Below, piece by piece: positions 18,057 through 26,621 of a stretch of DNA of 33,335 nt. The notes under the pieces are model-generated. The model had not been told where the DNA came from and made no database searches. It saw nothing but the letters and a program-made list of their open reading frames with translations. The DNA comes from Paracoccaceae bacterium. Its GTDB lineage: Bacteria; Pseudomonadota; Alphaproteobacteria; Rhodobacterales; Rhodobacteraceae. The translations under genes were made by a program, and so were the position numbers. Within the stretch, counting starts at the first letter, position 1. Each line of letters opens with the position of its first letter. The stretch is from the NCBI GenBank assembly GCA_002402045.2, contig NVUX02000072.1, positions 1 through 33,335 of the forward strand, given 5' to 3'.

Positions 18057-19283
18057 ATGAAAATGGATGCAGATATTCTGATCGTTGGCGGCGGGCTAAA
18101 TGGCCCCGCGCTGGCTTTGGCGCTGGCCTCTGGCGGGCTTAGCTCCGTTATTATTGATGCGCTGCCGCTGGCCACCCGCCGCAAACCGGCCTTTGATGGC
18201 CGCGCCTATGCGCTCAGCCTCACCTCGGTGCGCATGCTGCAAGTGCTGGGCATTTGGGATGCCGTGCAGGCTGAATCCCAGCCGATGCTGGATATCAAGG
18301 TATCCGATGGCAGGCCGGGCGAGGGTGCGGCGGCGCATTTTGTGCATTTTGACCATAACGAGATTTCCGAAGGCCCGATGGGGCATATGCTGGAAGACCG
18401 CTACCTGCGCCGCGCTTTGCTTGATGCGGTGAAGGCCTCGAAGCTAATCACCCAAATCGCCCCCGCCAAGGTGGAGGCGCAGCACATCTCTGCCGGCCAT
18501 GCCGAAGTGACCCTGGAGGGCGGCAAAACCCTGCGCGGGCGGCTACTTGTGGGCTGCGATGGCCGCCGCTCTGGCGTGGCCATGCGCGCGGGCATTGCGC
18601 GCACAGGGCATGAGTATCATCAAAGCGGGCTTGTGTGTGCTGTCTCACATGAAAAACCCCATAATGGCGTGGCATATCAGCAGTTTATGCCCTCTGGCCC
18701 GCTGGCGATTTTACCATTGAAGGGCGACCGCTCCGCGATCGTCTGGACAGAAACCACCGAGCGCGCCGCTGTGATAGCCGCCATGTCAGACCGCGACTTT
18801 ATGGCCGAGTTGCGCCCTCGCTTTGGCGATTTTCTTGGCGAAATAAAGCTGGTTGGAAAGCGGTTTTCCTACCCGCTCAGCCTGACGGTGGCCACCGAAT
18901 TTGCGCAATCAAGGCTGGCGCTTGTGGGCGATGCGGCGCACGGAATTCATTACCTCGCGGGGCAAGGCCTTAATCTTGGCTTGCGAGATGTGGCCGTGCT
19001 TGCCGAAGTGTTGCTAGATGCGGCGCGGCGCGGAGAAGACATTGGCAACGCATTGGTGTTGGCGCGCTACGCCCAGTGGCGGGGCGTAGACACGGCAGCG
19101 CTTACCGCGTCGACAGACCTGATCAACATGTTGTTTTCCAATAACAATCCGCTATTACGCGCTGCACGCGTTGCAGGGCTTGGCATCGTAAATGCCATTC
19201 CCTCGGCACGGCGAGATTTCATTCGTGAGGCCGCGGGGCTAACCGGAGACCTGCCAAGGCTGCTAAAAGGGCAGCCTATTTAG
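18057..19283 (+). CDS. ubiH: UbiH/UbiF/COQ6-family FAD-dependent hydroxylase
   Basis: Flavin monooxygenase, about 408 residues, predicted to hydroxylate the ubiquinone ring on the cytoplasmic face of the inner membrane. The N-terminal dinucleotide motif is DILIVGGGLNGPALALALA. The GDG-like segment is VGCDGRRSGVAMRAGI, and the FAD ribityl motif GDAAHGIHYLAGQGLNLGLRDV lies near the C-terminus. The last motif usually reads HPxAGQG; here a Tyr replaces the Pro. The ending AAGLTGDLPRLLKGQPI matches Rhodobacterales UbiH proteins as I recall them. The start is uncertain between ATG codons at 18021, 18057 and 18063; family alignment favours 18057 or 18063. Its stop codon lies inside the first unit of a 21-base tandem duplication. 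Confidence 0.88.
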   Translation: MKMDADILIVGGGLNGPALALALASGGLSSVIIDALPLATRRKPAFDGRAYALSLTSVRMLQVLGIWDAVQAESQPMLDIKVSDGRPGEGAAAHFVHFDHNEISEGPMGHMLEDRYLRRALLDAVKASKLITQIAPAKVEAQHISAGHAEVTLEGGKTLRGRLLVGCDGRRSGVAMRAGIARTGHEYHQSGLVCAVSHEKPHNGVAYQQFMPSGPLAILPLKGDRSAIVWTETTERAAVIAAMSDRDFMAELRPRFGDFLGEIKLVGKRFSYPLSLTVATEFAQSRLALVGDAAHGIHYLAGQGLNLGLRDVAVLAEVLLDAARRGEDIGNALVLARYAQWRGVDTAALTASTDLINMLFSNNNPLLRAARVAGLGIVNAIPSARRDFIREAAGLTGDLPRLLKGQPI

Positions 19284-19321
19284 ACGCTCGTCTCGCTCAA
19301 TTAGACGCTCGTCTCGCTCAA
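19280..19321. repeat. Perfect 21-base tandem duplication at the gene junction
   Basis: TTAGACGCTCGTCTCGCTCAA occurs twice in exact tandem at 19280-19300 and 19301-19321. Each unit contains the palindrome AGACG-CT-CGTCT. The first copy contains the UbiH-like stop codon (19281-19283), and the second ends immediately before the stop codon of the convergent glycosyltransferase (19322). It fills the whole intergenic space. Confidence 0.95.
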
Positions 19322-20518
19322 TTAGGCGCGCCCAAGCTGCGCAACAAGGCGCGCCACCGTCTGCTGGACAGCAAAATTTTTGCTAAATAAATCCGCGCAT
19401 CGGGTGGAGTATTCCGGGTCAACTTCCAGCTTTTCAACCAAAGAAATACAGTTTTTTTCGAGGTCTTCCAGCCGATTGGACTCACAAACCTCTCCCACAT
19501 TTTCGCGACGAATAAGCGCAGCCAGATCATTCCCCGGATTAACATTCGCCAGAACAGGCAGGCCGCTCCTCATATAGGTTAAAAACTTCCCCGGAATATT
19601 GTGGGATTTATGCCGCGGATCAAGCGCAACAATCCCCGCGTGGCACTGCGCATAAAGGTCCGGTATCTCGTCTGGGTTAATCTCATCAAAAAACAGCACG
19701 TTTTTTAAATCCAGCGCGCGGGCTTTATCCTTTAAGGTCTGCACTTCGGTCCCGCGACCAACAAACAAAAAACCAACATCGGGGCGGGTGGCCATGCGGG
19801 CCGCCAGATCAATCACAATCCCCATGCCCTGAGCAATGCCCATATTGCCCGCATAAACAAAAACCGTTTTTCCAGCCAGCGCGGTTTGGTCAACCCGAAT
19901 TGAGCAATGGGTATCCGTTGCATGGTCTAGCCAATTGGGTAGCACTTCCAATACGCGCTCGGGGTATTTTAGCTGCCATTTGGAAAAATAAGGCAGGTTT
20001 CCCGAGGTTTGAACACCGATAATATCCGCCACAGCATATTGTGTGCGCGCGATTTTGGCAAAAAAATGATAGGCGGGGCCACGCCGCATTAGCCCCAAAT
20101 CCACCGCCCAATCAGGGAAAATGTCGCGTATTATCAGGTATCCCTTGCTACGCCCCTTCTGCTTGAGGGTTTTAACAAACGGGCCATGAAAGATGGATGG
20201 GGAATACCAGATAACCCCCTCCCAATTTTCCGCTGCCAACGGGCTTTTGCGAAGGTTTTTGCGCATGGCATATGGCATAAGAATCTCGCCAATCACACGA
20301 CGGACATAGCCGATATCCTTAATCGGCGGCGCTTTGAGGCGCAAAATCTGCGCGCCATGATAGCTATCGAGCACCCACGCGGATTTAAGGCTGGAATCGG
20401 GCAAAAGCACCGTCAGCTCATGCCCTTGCCGCACGATTTCCCGAGTGAGATCACGCAGTTGCACAGCCCCCGACGTTCGAAATGGTGGAAATGTATCTGC
20501 GACCAAGGCCAGTTTCAT
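19322..20518 (-). CDS. wbuB: GT4-family glycosyltransferase, WbuB-like (probable L-FucNAc transferase)
   Basis: Cytoplasmic retaining glycosyltransferase with two Rossmann lobes, 398 residues. The N-lobe opens MKLALVADTFPPFRTSGAVQ. The C-lobe has VFVYAGNMGIAQGM and LFVGRGTE, and a donor-site region HNIPGKFLTYMRSGLPVLANVNPGND. The overall style and the position right after fnlC match WbuB/WbjE, which adds L-FucNAc in E. coli O26 and P. aeruginosa O11 type polysaccharides. It is the last gene of the minus-strand polysaccharide run, 10 bases after fnlC. The specificity is inferred from sequence style and synteny, not shown. Confidence 0.85.
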   Translation of the reverse strand: MKLALVADTFPPFRTSGAVQLRDLTREIVRQGHELTVLLPDSSLKSAWVLDSYHGAQILRLKAPPIKDIGYVRRVIGEILMPYAMRKNLRKSPLAAENWEGVIWYSPSIFHGPFVKTLKQKGRSKGYLIIRDIFPDWAVDLGLMRRGPAYHFFAKIARTQYAVADIIGVQTSGNLPYFSKWQLKYPERVLEVLPNWLDHATDTHCSIRVDQTALAGKTVFVYAGNMGIAQGMGIVIDLAARMATRPDVGFLFVGRGTEVQTLKDKARALDLKNVLFFDEINPDEIPDLYAQCHAGIVALDPRHKSHNIPGKFLTYMRSGLPVLANVNPGNDLAALIRRENVGEVCESNRLEDLEKNCISLVEKLEVDPEYSTRCADLFSKNFAVQQTVARLVAQLGRA

Positions 20519-20528
20519 ATATGTGCCC

Positions 20529-21659
20529 TCAATATTTCTTCCAGACCACCCTGTTTACGTAATCAACATAGCTGTGGATAATACGTAACACCTTGGCGCT
20601 GACATTTGGCATGCTATAATCAGCCACCACACGATGATCTTTCGCACTGTCGCGAGGTTGGGTCTCAAGAATAGAAAGCCCTTGGCGCACACGGTCCACT
20701 TCAAGCCCCACCATCATAACGGCGGCTTCTTCCATGCCTTCGGGCCGCTCATGCGCCTCCCTAAGGTTAAGCGCTGGGAAATTGAGGATCGAGGATTCTT
20801 CGGTAATAGTGCCACTGTCAGAAAGCACAGCTTTGGCCTTCATCTGTAGGTGAACGTAATCATGAAAGCCAAGCGGCTTGAGAAGCCGCACGCGCGGATG
20901 GAATTTAACCCCCGCCGCCTCCACACGGTTTTTTGTGCGCGGATGCGTAGACACAATCACCGGCAGGTCGTGGTCTTCTGCCACGGTATTCAGCACCGTC
21001 ACCAGCTTGGCAAAATTGGTTTCACTGTCGATATTTTCTTCCCGATGCGCGCTGACCACAAAATACTGCTGCGGCGTAAGCCCAAGGCGGTCGAGCGCGT
21101 CTGACGCCTCAATTTGCGGCATGTAATGGTGCAGCACTTCAAACATAGGGCTGCCGGTTTTAATCACCTGATCTGGCGGCAATCCCTCACGCAAAAGATA
21201 ATCCCGCGCGATGGAGCTATACGTCAGGTTAATATCGGCAGTATGGTCAACAATCCGGCGGTTAATCTCTTCTGGCACCCGCAGATCAAAACAGCGGTTT
21301 CCGGCTTCCATATGAAAAATCGGAATTTTAAGGCGTTTGGCGCTGATCACGGCAAGGCAGCTGTTGGTATCACCCAAAATCAGCACGGCATCGGGTTTTA
21401 TCTCCTCCAACACCCGTGCAGATGCCGCAATAATATTGCCTATGGTTTCTGCTGCCGAAGCGCCGACGGCCTGCAAAAAAACATCTGGCTTACGCAGCTT
21501 GAGGTCATCAAAAAACACGCCATTCAGTTCGTAATCATAGTTTTGGCCCGTATGAATCATCACATGGTCTGTATGGCGATCAAGCTCAGCCATAACCCGC
21601 GAAAGCCGGATTAACTCCGGCCGCGTGCCCACAATCGTTGCAACTTTTAGCTTTTTCAT
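20529..21659 (-). CDS. fnlC: UDP-L-FucNAc-forming 2-epimerase (FnlC/WbjD/CapG type)
   Basis: WecB-like hydrolysing/epimerising enzyme of 376 residues that inverts C2 of UDP-2-acetamido-2,6-dideoxy-L-talose to give UDP-L-FucNAc. Family segments are intact: TIVGTRPELIRL at the N-terminus, GDTNSCLA, HMEAGNRCFDLRVPEEINRR, VSAHREENID and SDSGTITEES. Calling it FnlC rather than a general WecB (UDP-GlcNAc to UDP-ManNAc) rests on the neighbouring FnlA and FnlB and on the RCFDLRVPEE wording, where WecB proteins usually read RTGDL. Its ATG overlaps the fnlB stop by four bases (ATGA), so the two are translationally coupled. Confidence 0.9.
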   Translation of the reverse strand: MKKLKVATIVGTRPELIRLSRVMAELDRHTDHVMIHTGQNYDYELNGVFFDDLKLRKPDVFLQAVGASAAETIGNIIAASARVLEEIKPDAVLILGDTNSCLAVISAKRLKIPIFHMEAGNRCFDLRVPEEINRRIVDHTADINLTYSSIARDYLLREGLPPDQVIKTGSPMFEVLHHYMPQIEASDALDRLGLTPQQYFVVSAHREENIDSETNFAKLVTVLNTVAEDHDLPVIVSTHPRTKNRVEAAGVKFHPRVRLLKPLGFHDYVHLQMKAKAVLSDSGTITEESSILNFPALNLREAHERPEGMEEAAVMMVGLEVDRVRQGLSILETQPRDSAKDHRVVADYSMPNVSAKVLRIIHSYVDYVNRVVWKKY

Positions 21660-22768
21660 GGCTGCGTTTCGGCGGCAAAGGTGTCTGGGCTGGCTTGATC
21701 AAATAGTTCGTTGGCCCAAAGCATTACAACCATTTCCGACTCTCCTATATTTGTAATGTCATGCGCCCATCCGGGCACGGTTTCCACAACCTGCGACTCT
21801 TCACTCTTTACGTCAAGCGTACTTACCTCACCTGTCAGAATGTTTTTAAAACAAAATCTTGCCTGACCACTTAACACAAGAAATTTTTCATTCTTGGTGT
21901 GATGATAGTGGCCGCCCCGCGTAATACCGGGATGCGCGGTGAAAAACGAAAACTGCCCTGAGTTCTCGGTGCGTAACATTTCCGCAAAAACACCGCGTTC
22001 ATCTTCGTGCCGCGTAAGTGGATATGAAAATTGCGCGGGCGGTAGGTGGCTCAAATAGGTTGCATAAAGCGCCCGAAGCAAGCCCGTGCCGACAGCCCCA
22101 ATTTTATGGGTATCCCGAGAGCTTCGAAAGCTCTGAATCTGCGTGTCCAGCGCCCCAACCGTTATCTCATATTCCGGCGCCACAATGGGCCAAGTCAAAC
22201 CTTCATTCGGAGCCTTAAGGTGCTTGATCCAGGCATCCACTAAATCATCAATGTAAATGAGCCGCATGCATGCGGCTGGGTCATTTACGGTAATGGGCAA
22301 ATCGTGGATAGCATTATGGCAAAATGTGGCCACAACTGAATTGTAATTTGGCTGGCACCATTTCCCAAAAACATTGACCAGCCGATAGATCGCAACTGGC
22401 ACACCGCACTCATTCGCAAGCGCCTCTAAATGACGCTCACCAGCGCGCTTGCTTTGACCATAGGCGGTATCATTCCCCGCCTGAATGCTAGACGCGGCAA
22501 TGATCGGAATTTTGTGGCCAGATTTTCGGATCATAGCGCACAGGTCTTGCGTTAACGTGTCATTGTCATCTGTAAATGCTTGCTCATTCACAGGGCGGTT
22601 GACCCCCGCCAAATGCACCACGGCATCCGCCTGCAAAATGAGGTTCCGCAATTCGTCGGGTGTCGTTTCACGGGTCATTGGAAGCACAGTGAAGCCCGCT
22701 TGCTCATTGAGGCGGACCGCAAGATTTTTGCCAACAAAGCCGTTTGCGCCGGTTAACAGGATTCGCAT
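21656..22768 (-). CDS. fnlB: UDP-2-acetamido-2,6-dideoxy-hexulose reductase with cupin tail (FnlB/WbjC/CapF)
   Basis: Bifunctional enzyme of 370 residues for the middle step of UDP-L-FucNAc synthesis. The N-terminal SDR domain (about 1-245) carries the nucleotide motif TGANGFVGKNL and the catalytic YGQSKRAGE (YxxxK), and performs the NADPH reduction. The C-terminal cupin domain (about 255-370) has the metal-site segment GGHYHHTKNEKFLVLSG and the later WAHDITN histidine, and performs 3-epimerisation, as in S. aureus CapF. The SDR-cupin fusion is diagnostic of CapF/FnlB. The ribosome-binding site is GAGG six bases before the ATG. It overlaps fnlC by four bases. It is separated from fnlA by the polymerase gene, which is unusual. 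Confidence 0.93.
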   Translation of the reverse strand: MRILLTGANGFVGKNLAVRLNEQAGFTVLPMTRETTPDELRNLILQADAVVHLAGVNRPVNEQAFTDDNDTLTQDLCAMIRKSGHKIPIIAASSIQAGNDTAYGQSKRAGERHLEALANECGVPVAIYRLVNVFGKWCQPNYNSVVATFCHNAIHDLPITVNDPAACMRLIYIDDLVDAWIKHLKAPNEGLTWPIVAPEYEITVGALDTQIQSFRSSRDTHKIGAVGTGLLRALYATYLSHLPPAQFSYPLTRHEDERGVFAEMLRTENSGQFSFFTAHPGITRGGHYHHTKNEKFLVLSGQARFCFKNILTGEVSTLDVKSEESQVVETVPGWAHDITNIGESEMVVMLWANELFDQASPDTFAAETQP

Positions 22769-22863
22769 TTTATGCCTCTTGAGTCGCCACTTTGCCAGTC
22801 ATGATAGTATTGACCGTAGCAATAACACTTCCTCCACCTCTACGTCGAGAGGTATTCCTCTGT

Positions 22864-24192
22864 TTAAGCGCTCATTCGTTTGCCATTATAAGCCCAGACC
22901 GCAAACAGCATGGGGATCAGTGGAAAGGCCATTGGAATAGCACCCATCGCAAACATGGCAAAAATAACAATTTCCGCACCACTGGCAGAACCCTTTCGTA
23001 CAGCCGCGAGCACGAGCCATACAAAGGCCATCAGCCCAAAGACACCAAGCTCATAGAGTAAAACGCCGTTCCAAGACAATATCTTGTTGCTCACCGTGGG
23101 GTACCAAAAGATTTTGCCCCAAAATGGGCGTACAAGCTCTTTTGTTGTTAGATATGTATCAAGACCACCGGGAATTAACTTGTTGTAGAGTGCCGCATGG
23201 ATTGATAGAACGCTACCTTCTATCCTGTTGATGATGCTGGCATCACTAGAAATTATTGCCAGAAGTCCTTTCTGGCTCAACGTCGACATGAGCCTGCCTG
23301 TGCGCGTGTCTTCCAAAAAGGCTTCGATCAACAGCTTGGCAAAAGGCATGCTAATTAAAGCAAACATTACAGCGAATATGTGGCTGCCACGCATGCGTAA
23401 TGAACCAATAGACTTGATTACAAAAAACCCACTATAAATGACAGCGGCAACCGCAATATAGACGATGACCATTGTAGAACGGGCGAGCAAAAATATTGCC
23501 AATAGGTTGGCGGCGATTAAGAAGACTTCTCTGCGGGACGGCTGATAGTTTCGACCGACAAAAATAATCCACGACAAAAATAGCAGGAAAATCGCAAAAA
23601 ATGTAGGCTCTGGCGCCAATGATGTGAGGCCGCGACCCACAGAAGTACGTTGCGCTGCGAACATTGAGATGATGGAAGGAGAAACCATTTCAACAAAAGC
23701 AAACACAAGCCAAGACACAGCCGAGAAAAAGAGAAGAGACGACGGAAAACCGAACCGAAGTAGGTAGTTATAGAAAGCAAAATAAACGACGATCAACGTA
23801 GAATAGCCAGCTATTGCTCGCAGAATTTCAGTTAGAGTGGGGTTTACAGACAAAGCAATACTGATGATGAGGCCGGCAGTAATCGAAATGGATAATGGAC
23901 CAATATAGGGAGGAGCGCGGACGAACCGAGTAGACCCAAGGAATACCAATCCCGTAAGAAGTGGCCACGGCTGAGAATCCATCGAATTAGTTCCGAAACT
24001 TGTCCACGGATTCATGCATGCAAGGATGAAGATTGCTCCCAGAACCCCGTTCAGATTCGGCCGCCACCTTTCTGGATTCTCAATATGAATCGGCGTCGTC
24101 ACGACGGTTTTGACCCTCGAACACGCCGTGAAAACATGACCAAAATCGTAGGCTTCCCATTTTCCACGCCCAAGAATTGGTGAGTGAGACAT
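22864..24192 (-). CDS. O-antigen/capsule polymerase-like membrane protein (Wzy candidate)
   Basis: A 442-residue polytopic membrane protein with about 10-12 hydrophobic helices (for example LNGVLGAIFILACMNPW, ISITAGLIISIALS, PTFFAIFLLFLSWIIFVG, IVIFAMFAMGAIPMAF). A large periplasmic-type loop lies between about residues 285 and 360 and contains GLLAIISSDASIINRIEG. This topology, with little sequence conservation, is typical of Wzy polymerases and O-antigen ligases. The position among flippase and sugar-nucleotide genes favours Wzy. Codon use is more AT-rich than in the flanking fnl genes. No clear ribosome-binding site precedes the ATG, so the start may be internal. It sits between fnlA (131-base gap) and fnlB (95-base gap). 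Confidence 0.78.
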   Translation of the reverse strand: MSHSPILGRGKWEAYDFGHVFTACSRVKTVVTTPIHIENPERWRPNLNGVLGAIFILACMNPWTSFGTNSMDSQPWPLLTGLVFLGSTRFVRAPPYIGPLSISITAGLIISIALSVNPTLTEILRAIAGYSTLIVVYFAFYNYLLRFGFPSSLLFFSAVSWLVFAFVEMVSPSIISMFAAQRTSVGRGLTSLAPEPTFFAIFLLFLSWIIFVGRNYQPSRREVFLIAANLLAIFLLARSTMVIVYIAVAAVIYSGFFVIKSIGSLRMRGSHIFAVMFALISMPFAKLLIEAFLEDTRTGRLMSTLSQKGLLAIISSDASIINRIEGSVLSIHAALYNKLIPGGLDTYLTTKELVRPFWGKIFWYPTVSNKILSWNGVLLYELGVFGLMAFVWLVLAAVRKGSASGAEIVIFAMFAMGAIPMAFPLIPMLFAVWAYNGKRMSA

Positions 24193-24324
24193 TTAGTTTT
24201 AAGACAATTAGTCAGCATTAACTTCCCTCAATGGCGCAGAAACCACTCTTTTGAAAACAAAATGACTTTTAGCTTCAAAGATGTGCGCTTGCAAAAAATG
24301 CTGCTGCCATTCGCATCTTCATTT

Positions 24325-25353
24325 TCATTCCTCAGGCTCCACCTGCTCCCCACGCACGGTGGCTTGCATGAAACGAAGCTTCATCAGCAGGTCTTGCATC
24401 CCTTTCAAATCAAGCCGCGTTGTATTGTGTGAGGTATATTCAACAGCCTCCGAGACCTTTGCTTCGCCCTTTTCAAAAAACTTTCCGTAATTCAGGTCGC
24501 GCTGGTCGGGGGGCACGCGGTAATAGTCACCAAGGTCTTGGGCGGCCACCATTTCCTCGCGGCTCAGCAGCGCCTCAAACAGTTTTTCGCCGTGGCGTGT
24601 GCCGATGATATTAACCGGGTGGTCAGGAACCTTAAGCAGGCCCGTAAGCGCCTTGGCGAGGGTTTCTATTGTGGCAGCGGGGGCCTTTTGCACAAAAATA
24701 TCGCCCGTTTTACCATTTTCGAAAGCAAAAAGCACAAGATCCACAGCGTCGTCCAGCGTCATCATAAACCGCGTCATGGCGGCATCGGTTATGGTAATTG
24801 GCTGGCCGGCCCTGATCTGGTTAACAAACAGCGGAATAACAGACCCGCGCGAGGCCATCACGTTGCCATAGCGCGTGGCGCAAATGGTTGTATCTGAACT
24901 CACACGGGATTTGGCAACAATGATTTTTTCCATCATCGCTTTGCTAATCCCCATAGCATTTATCGGATACACGGCTTTATCGGTACTTAAGCAAATAACC
25001 CGCTCTACGCCCACCTGAATCGCAGCTTCAAGAACATTTTCGGTGCCAAGGACATTGGTTTTAACTGCCTCCAGCGGATAAAATTCGCAAGATGGCACCT
25101 GTTTAAGCGCCGCGGCATGGTAGATATAATCAACCCCGCGCACCGCGTTTAAAACCGACTGAAAGTCGCGCACATCGCCAATATAAAACTTCAGCTTGTC
25201 GTTGTTGTATTTCCTGCGCATGTCGTCTTGTTTTTTTTCATCGCGGCTAAAAATCCGGATCTCGCGCAGATCGGAATCCAGAAAACGGCGCAAGATAGCG
25301 TTTCCGAAGGATCCTGTGCCGCCGGTAAGGAGCAGTACTTTGTCTGTGAACAT
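24325..25353 (-). CDS. fnlA: UDP-GlcNAc 4,6-dehydratase/5-epimerase (FnlA/WbjB/CapE)
   Basis: First enzyme of UDP-L-FucNAc synthesis, a soluble extended SDR of 342 residues. The nucleotide motif is LLTGGTGSFGNA, followed by FSRDEKKQ and the HAAALKQVP and TNVLGTENVLEAA stretches. At the active site the usual Tyr of YxxxK is Met: YPINAMGISKAMMEK gives MGISK. That is normal for CapE/FlaA1-type dehydratases and not a defect. The protein lacks the membrane helices of WbpM/PglF. The ribosome-binding site AAGGG lies nine bases before the ATG. It follows a glycosyltransferase gene by 33 bases. Confidence 0.94.
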   Translation of the reverse strand: MFTDKVLLLTGGTGSFGNAILRRFLDSDLREIRIFSRDEKKQDDMRRKYNNDKLKFYIGDVRDFQSVLNAVRGVDYIYHAAALKQVPSCEFYPLEAVKTNVLGTENVLEAAIQVGVERVICLSTDKAVYPINAMGISKAMMEKIIVAKSRVSSDTTICATRYGNVMASRGSVIPLFVNQIRAGQPITITDAAMTRFMMTLDDAVDLVLFAFENGKTGDIFVQKAPAATIETLAKALTGLLKVPDHPVNIIGTRHGEKLFEALLSREEMVAAQDLGDYYRVPPDQRDLNYGKFFEKGEAKVSEAVEYTSHNTTRLDLKGMQDLLMKLRFMQATVRGEQVEPEE

Positions 25354-25386
25354 TTTGGTTTTCCCTTTTGTGCCCGCTTTCAGCAG

Positions 25387-26571
25387 CTATCTATCACAAG
25401 ATGCAGCATTCTGAAACATGGCGATGTTTTGTTTCTTCGTGTCGGTGTTCGCGGCATAGCTACGGGCGTAATCCAGCGTGGCGGCACGCAAAGCGGCTTG
25501 CTGCGGTTGCGCACGCGCGGCTACCTGCTCAATCGCTTGCCGCCACGCATCAAGGTCATCAAGCGGTAAGGCCGTAATCGCACCTGTCGGATCCGTTTTC
25601 CACGGAGTTTGATCGCTGACAAGAACGGGCGTGCCTGCTCTAAGTGCTTCAAATATAACATGCCCGAAATTCTCTCCATGAGTCGGGAAGGCAAAAAGAT
25701 CAAACTGTGAGAAAACACGCGATACATCATCCGGCTCCAGCGGGCCTTGAAAAGTTGTAATGATATTTTCGGGCAAGGCTTCTATCAGCGCCTGACAGGT
25801 CTTCCAATGGCCTTCGTCTTCGACCGGGCCAAAAATATCGAGTTCAACATTGCTTTTAACGATCGCCAACATTCGCACCAAACCATCGAGGTTTTTCATG
25901 GGGGAAATACGAGAGATAAACGCTAATTTTGCGGTTCCGGTTTGTTTCAGCGGTGCTTCATCCTCCACGCCATTCTCAATATCTATAGGGTCTTCCGCCA
26001 GAAGGATTTTACCAGCCGCGCATGGAAATTGGCGCAAAATATCGTCTTTTTCCATCTCGGTTGATGCGTGCCACTGCACATTTTTGTAGAGGCCTAGCCC
26101 TCTGGCAAGGGATAAAAACATCCGCTTTTTGAACGCCTTGATCGCCAGCGCCCCTTGGGAAAACTCGCCACGCGGGGCCAGCAGAATTTGAGGGGCCTGA
26201 CGCACCCGCCGAAAGGCAAGGACTATTTGGATCGACGAGCGGAAGCCGAAAAAACTGTTGAGATACAAAACATCAAAAGCACGACCAGCCATTGCTTGCT
26301 GCAAACTTTTGGCATTAAAACCTTCAGAATCGCCGTAAAAAATAGGGCCATCCGCCGCGTCAAGCCATTCGTTTGCCTGTATACTCTCGTAGGGGCCATC
26401 CGCGCCAAGATCGCGGTCTCGCGTAAAAATGGCGATTTCCACCTGATCGGCGAGTAGCTTGCGCATATTTGCAATGGTTCGAATAGGCCCGCCGCCTTTA
26501 AAGCCGGGGAGGTAATAATCCGTAACACATAAGATTTGGAGCGGTGTAAGTGTCATGCCAGCTTTCGACAT
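25387..26571 (-). CDS. GT4-family glycosyltransferase
   Basis: Predicted cytoplasmic retaining glycosyltransferase, about 394 residues. The N-lobe has LQILCVTDYYLPGFKGGGPIRT, the segment common to many capsule GT4 enzymes. The C-lobe has LAFISRISPMKNLDGLVRML, then FPTHGENFGHVIFEALRAG, where the E-x7-E donor-binding pattern is visible, followed by TPVLVSDQTPW. Several starts are possible: GTG 26610, ATG 26571 and ATG 26556. None has a strong ribosome-binding site; I use 26571. Sugar donor and acceptor cannot be told. Position within the locus implies assembly of the repeat unit on the lipid carrier. Confidence 0.87.
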   Translation of the reverse strand: MSKAGMTLTPLQILCVTDYYLPGFKGGGPIRTIANMRKLLADQVEIAIFTRDRDLGADGPYESIQANEWLDAADGPIFYGDSEGFNAKSLQQAMAGRAFDVLYLNSFFGFRSSIQIVLAFRRVRQAPQILLAPRGEFSQGALAIKAFKKRMFLSLARGLGLYKNVQWHASTEMEKDDILRQFPCAAGKILLAEDPIDIENGVEDEAPLKQTGTAKLAFISRISPMKNLDGLVRMLAIVKSNVELDIFGPVEDEGHWKTCQALIEALPENIITTFQGPLEPDDVSRVFSQFDLFAFPTHGENFGHVIFEALRAGTPVLVSDQTPWKTDPTGAITALPLDDLDAWRQAIEQVAARAQPQQAALRAATLDYARSYAANTDTKKQNIAMFQNAASCDR

Positions 26572-26621
26572 TGAATCGCCAGATAGCTTCCAGCATTGCT
26601 CAACTAACACATGTACGAGTT

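Noticed and set aside
24325-25353. Apparent loss of catalytic Tyr in FnlA (MGISK in place of YxxxK)
   Set aside because: Met at this position is the known state in CapE/FlaA1-type dehydratases, so it is not inactivation.
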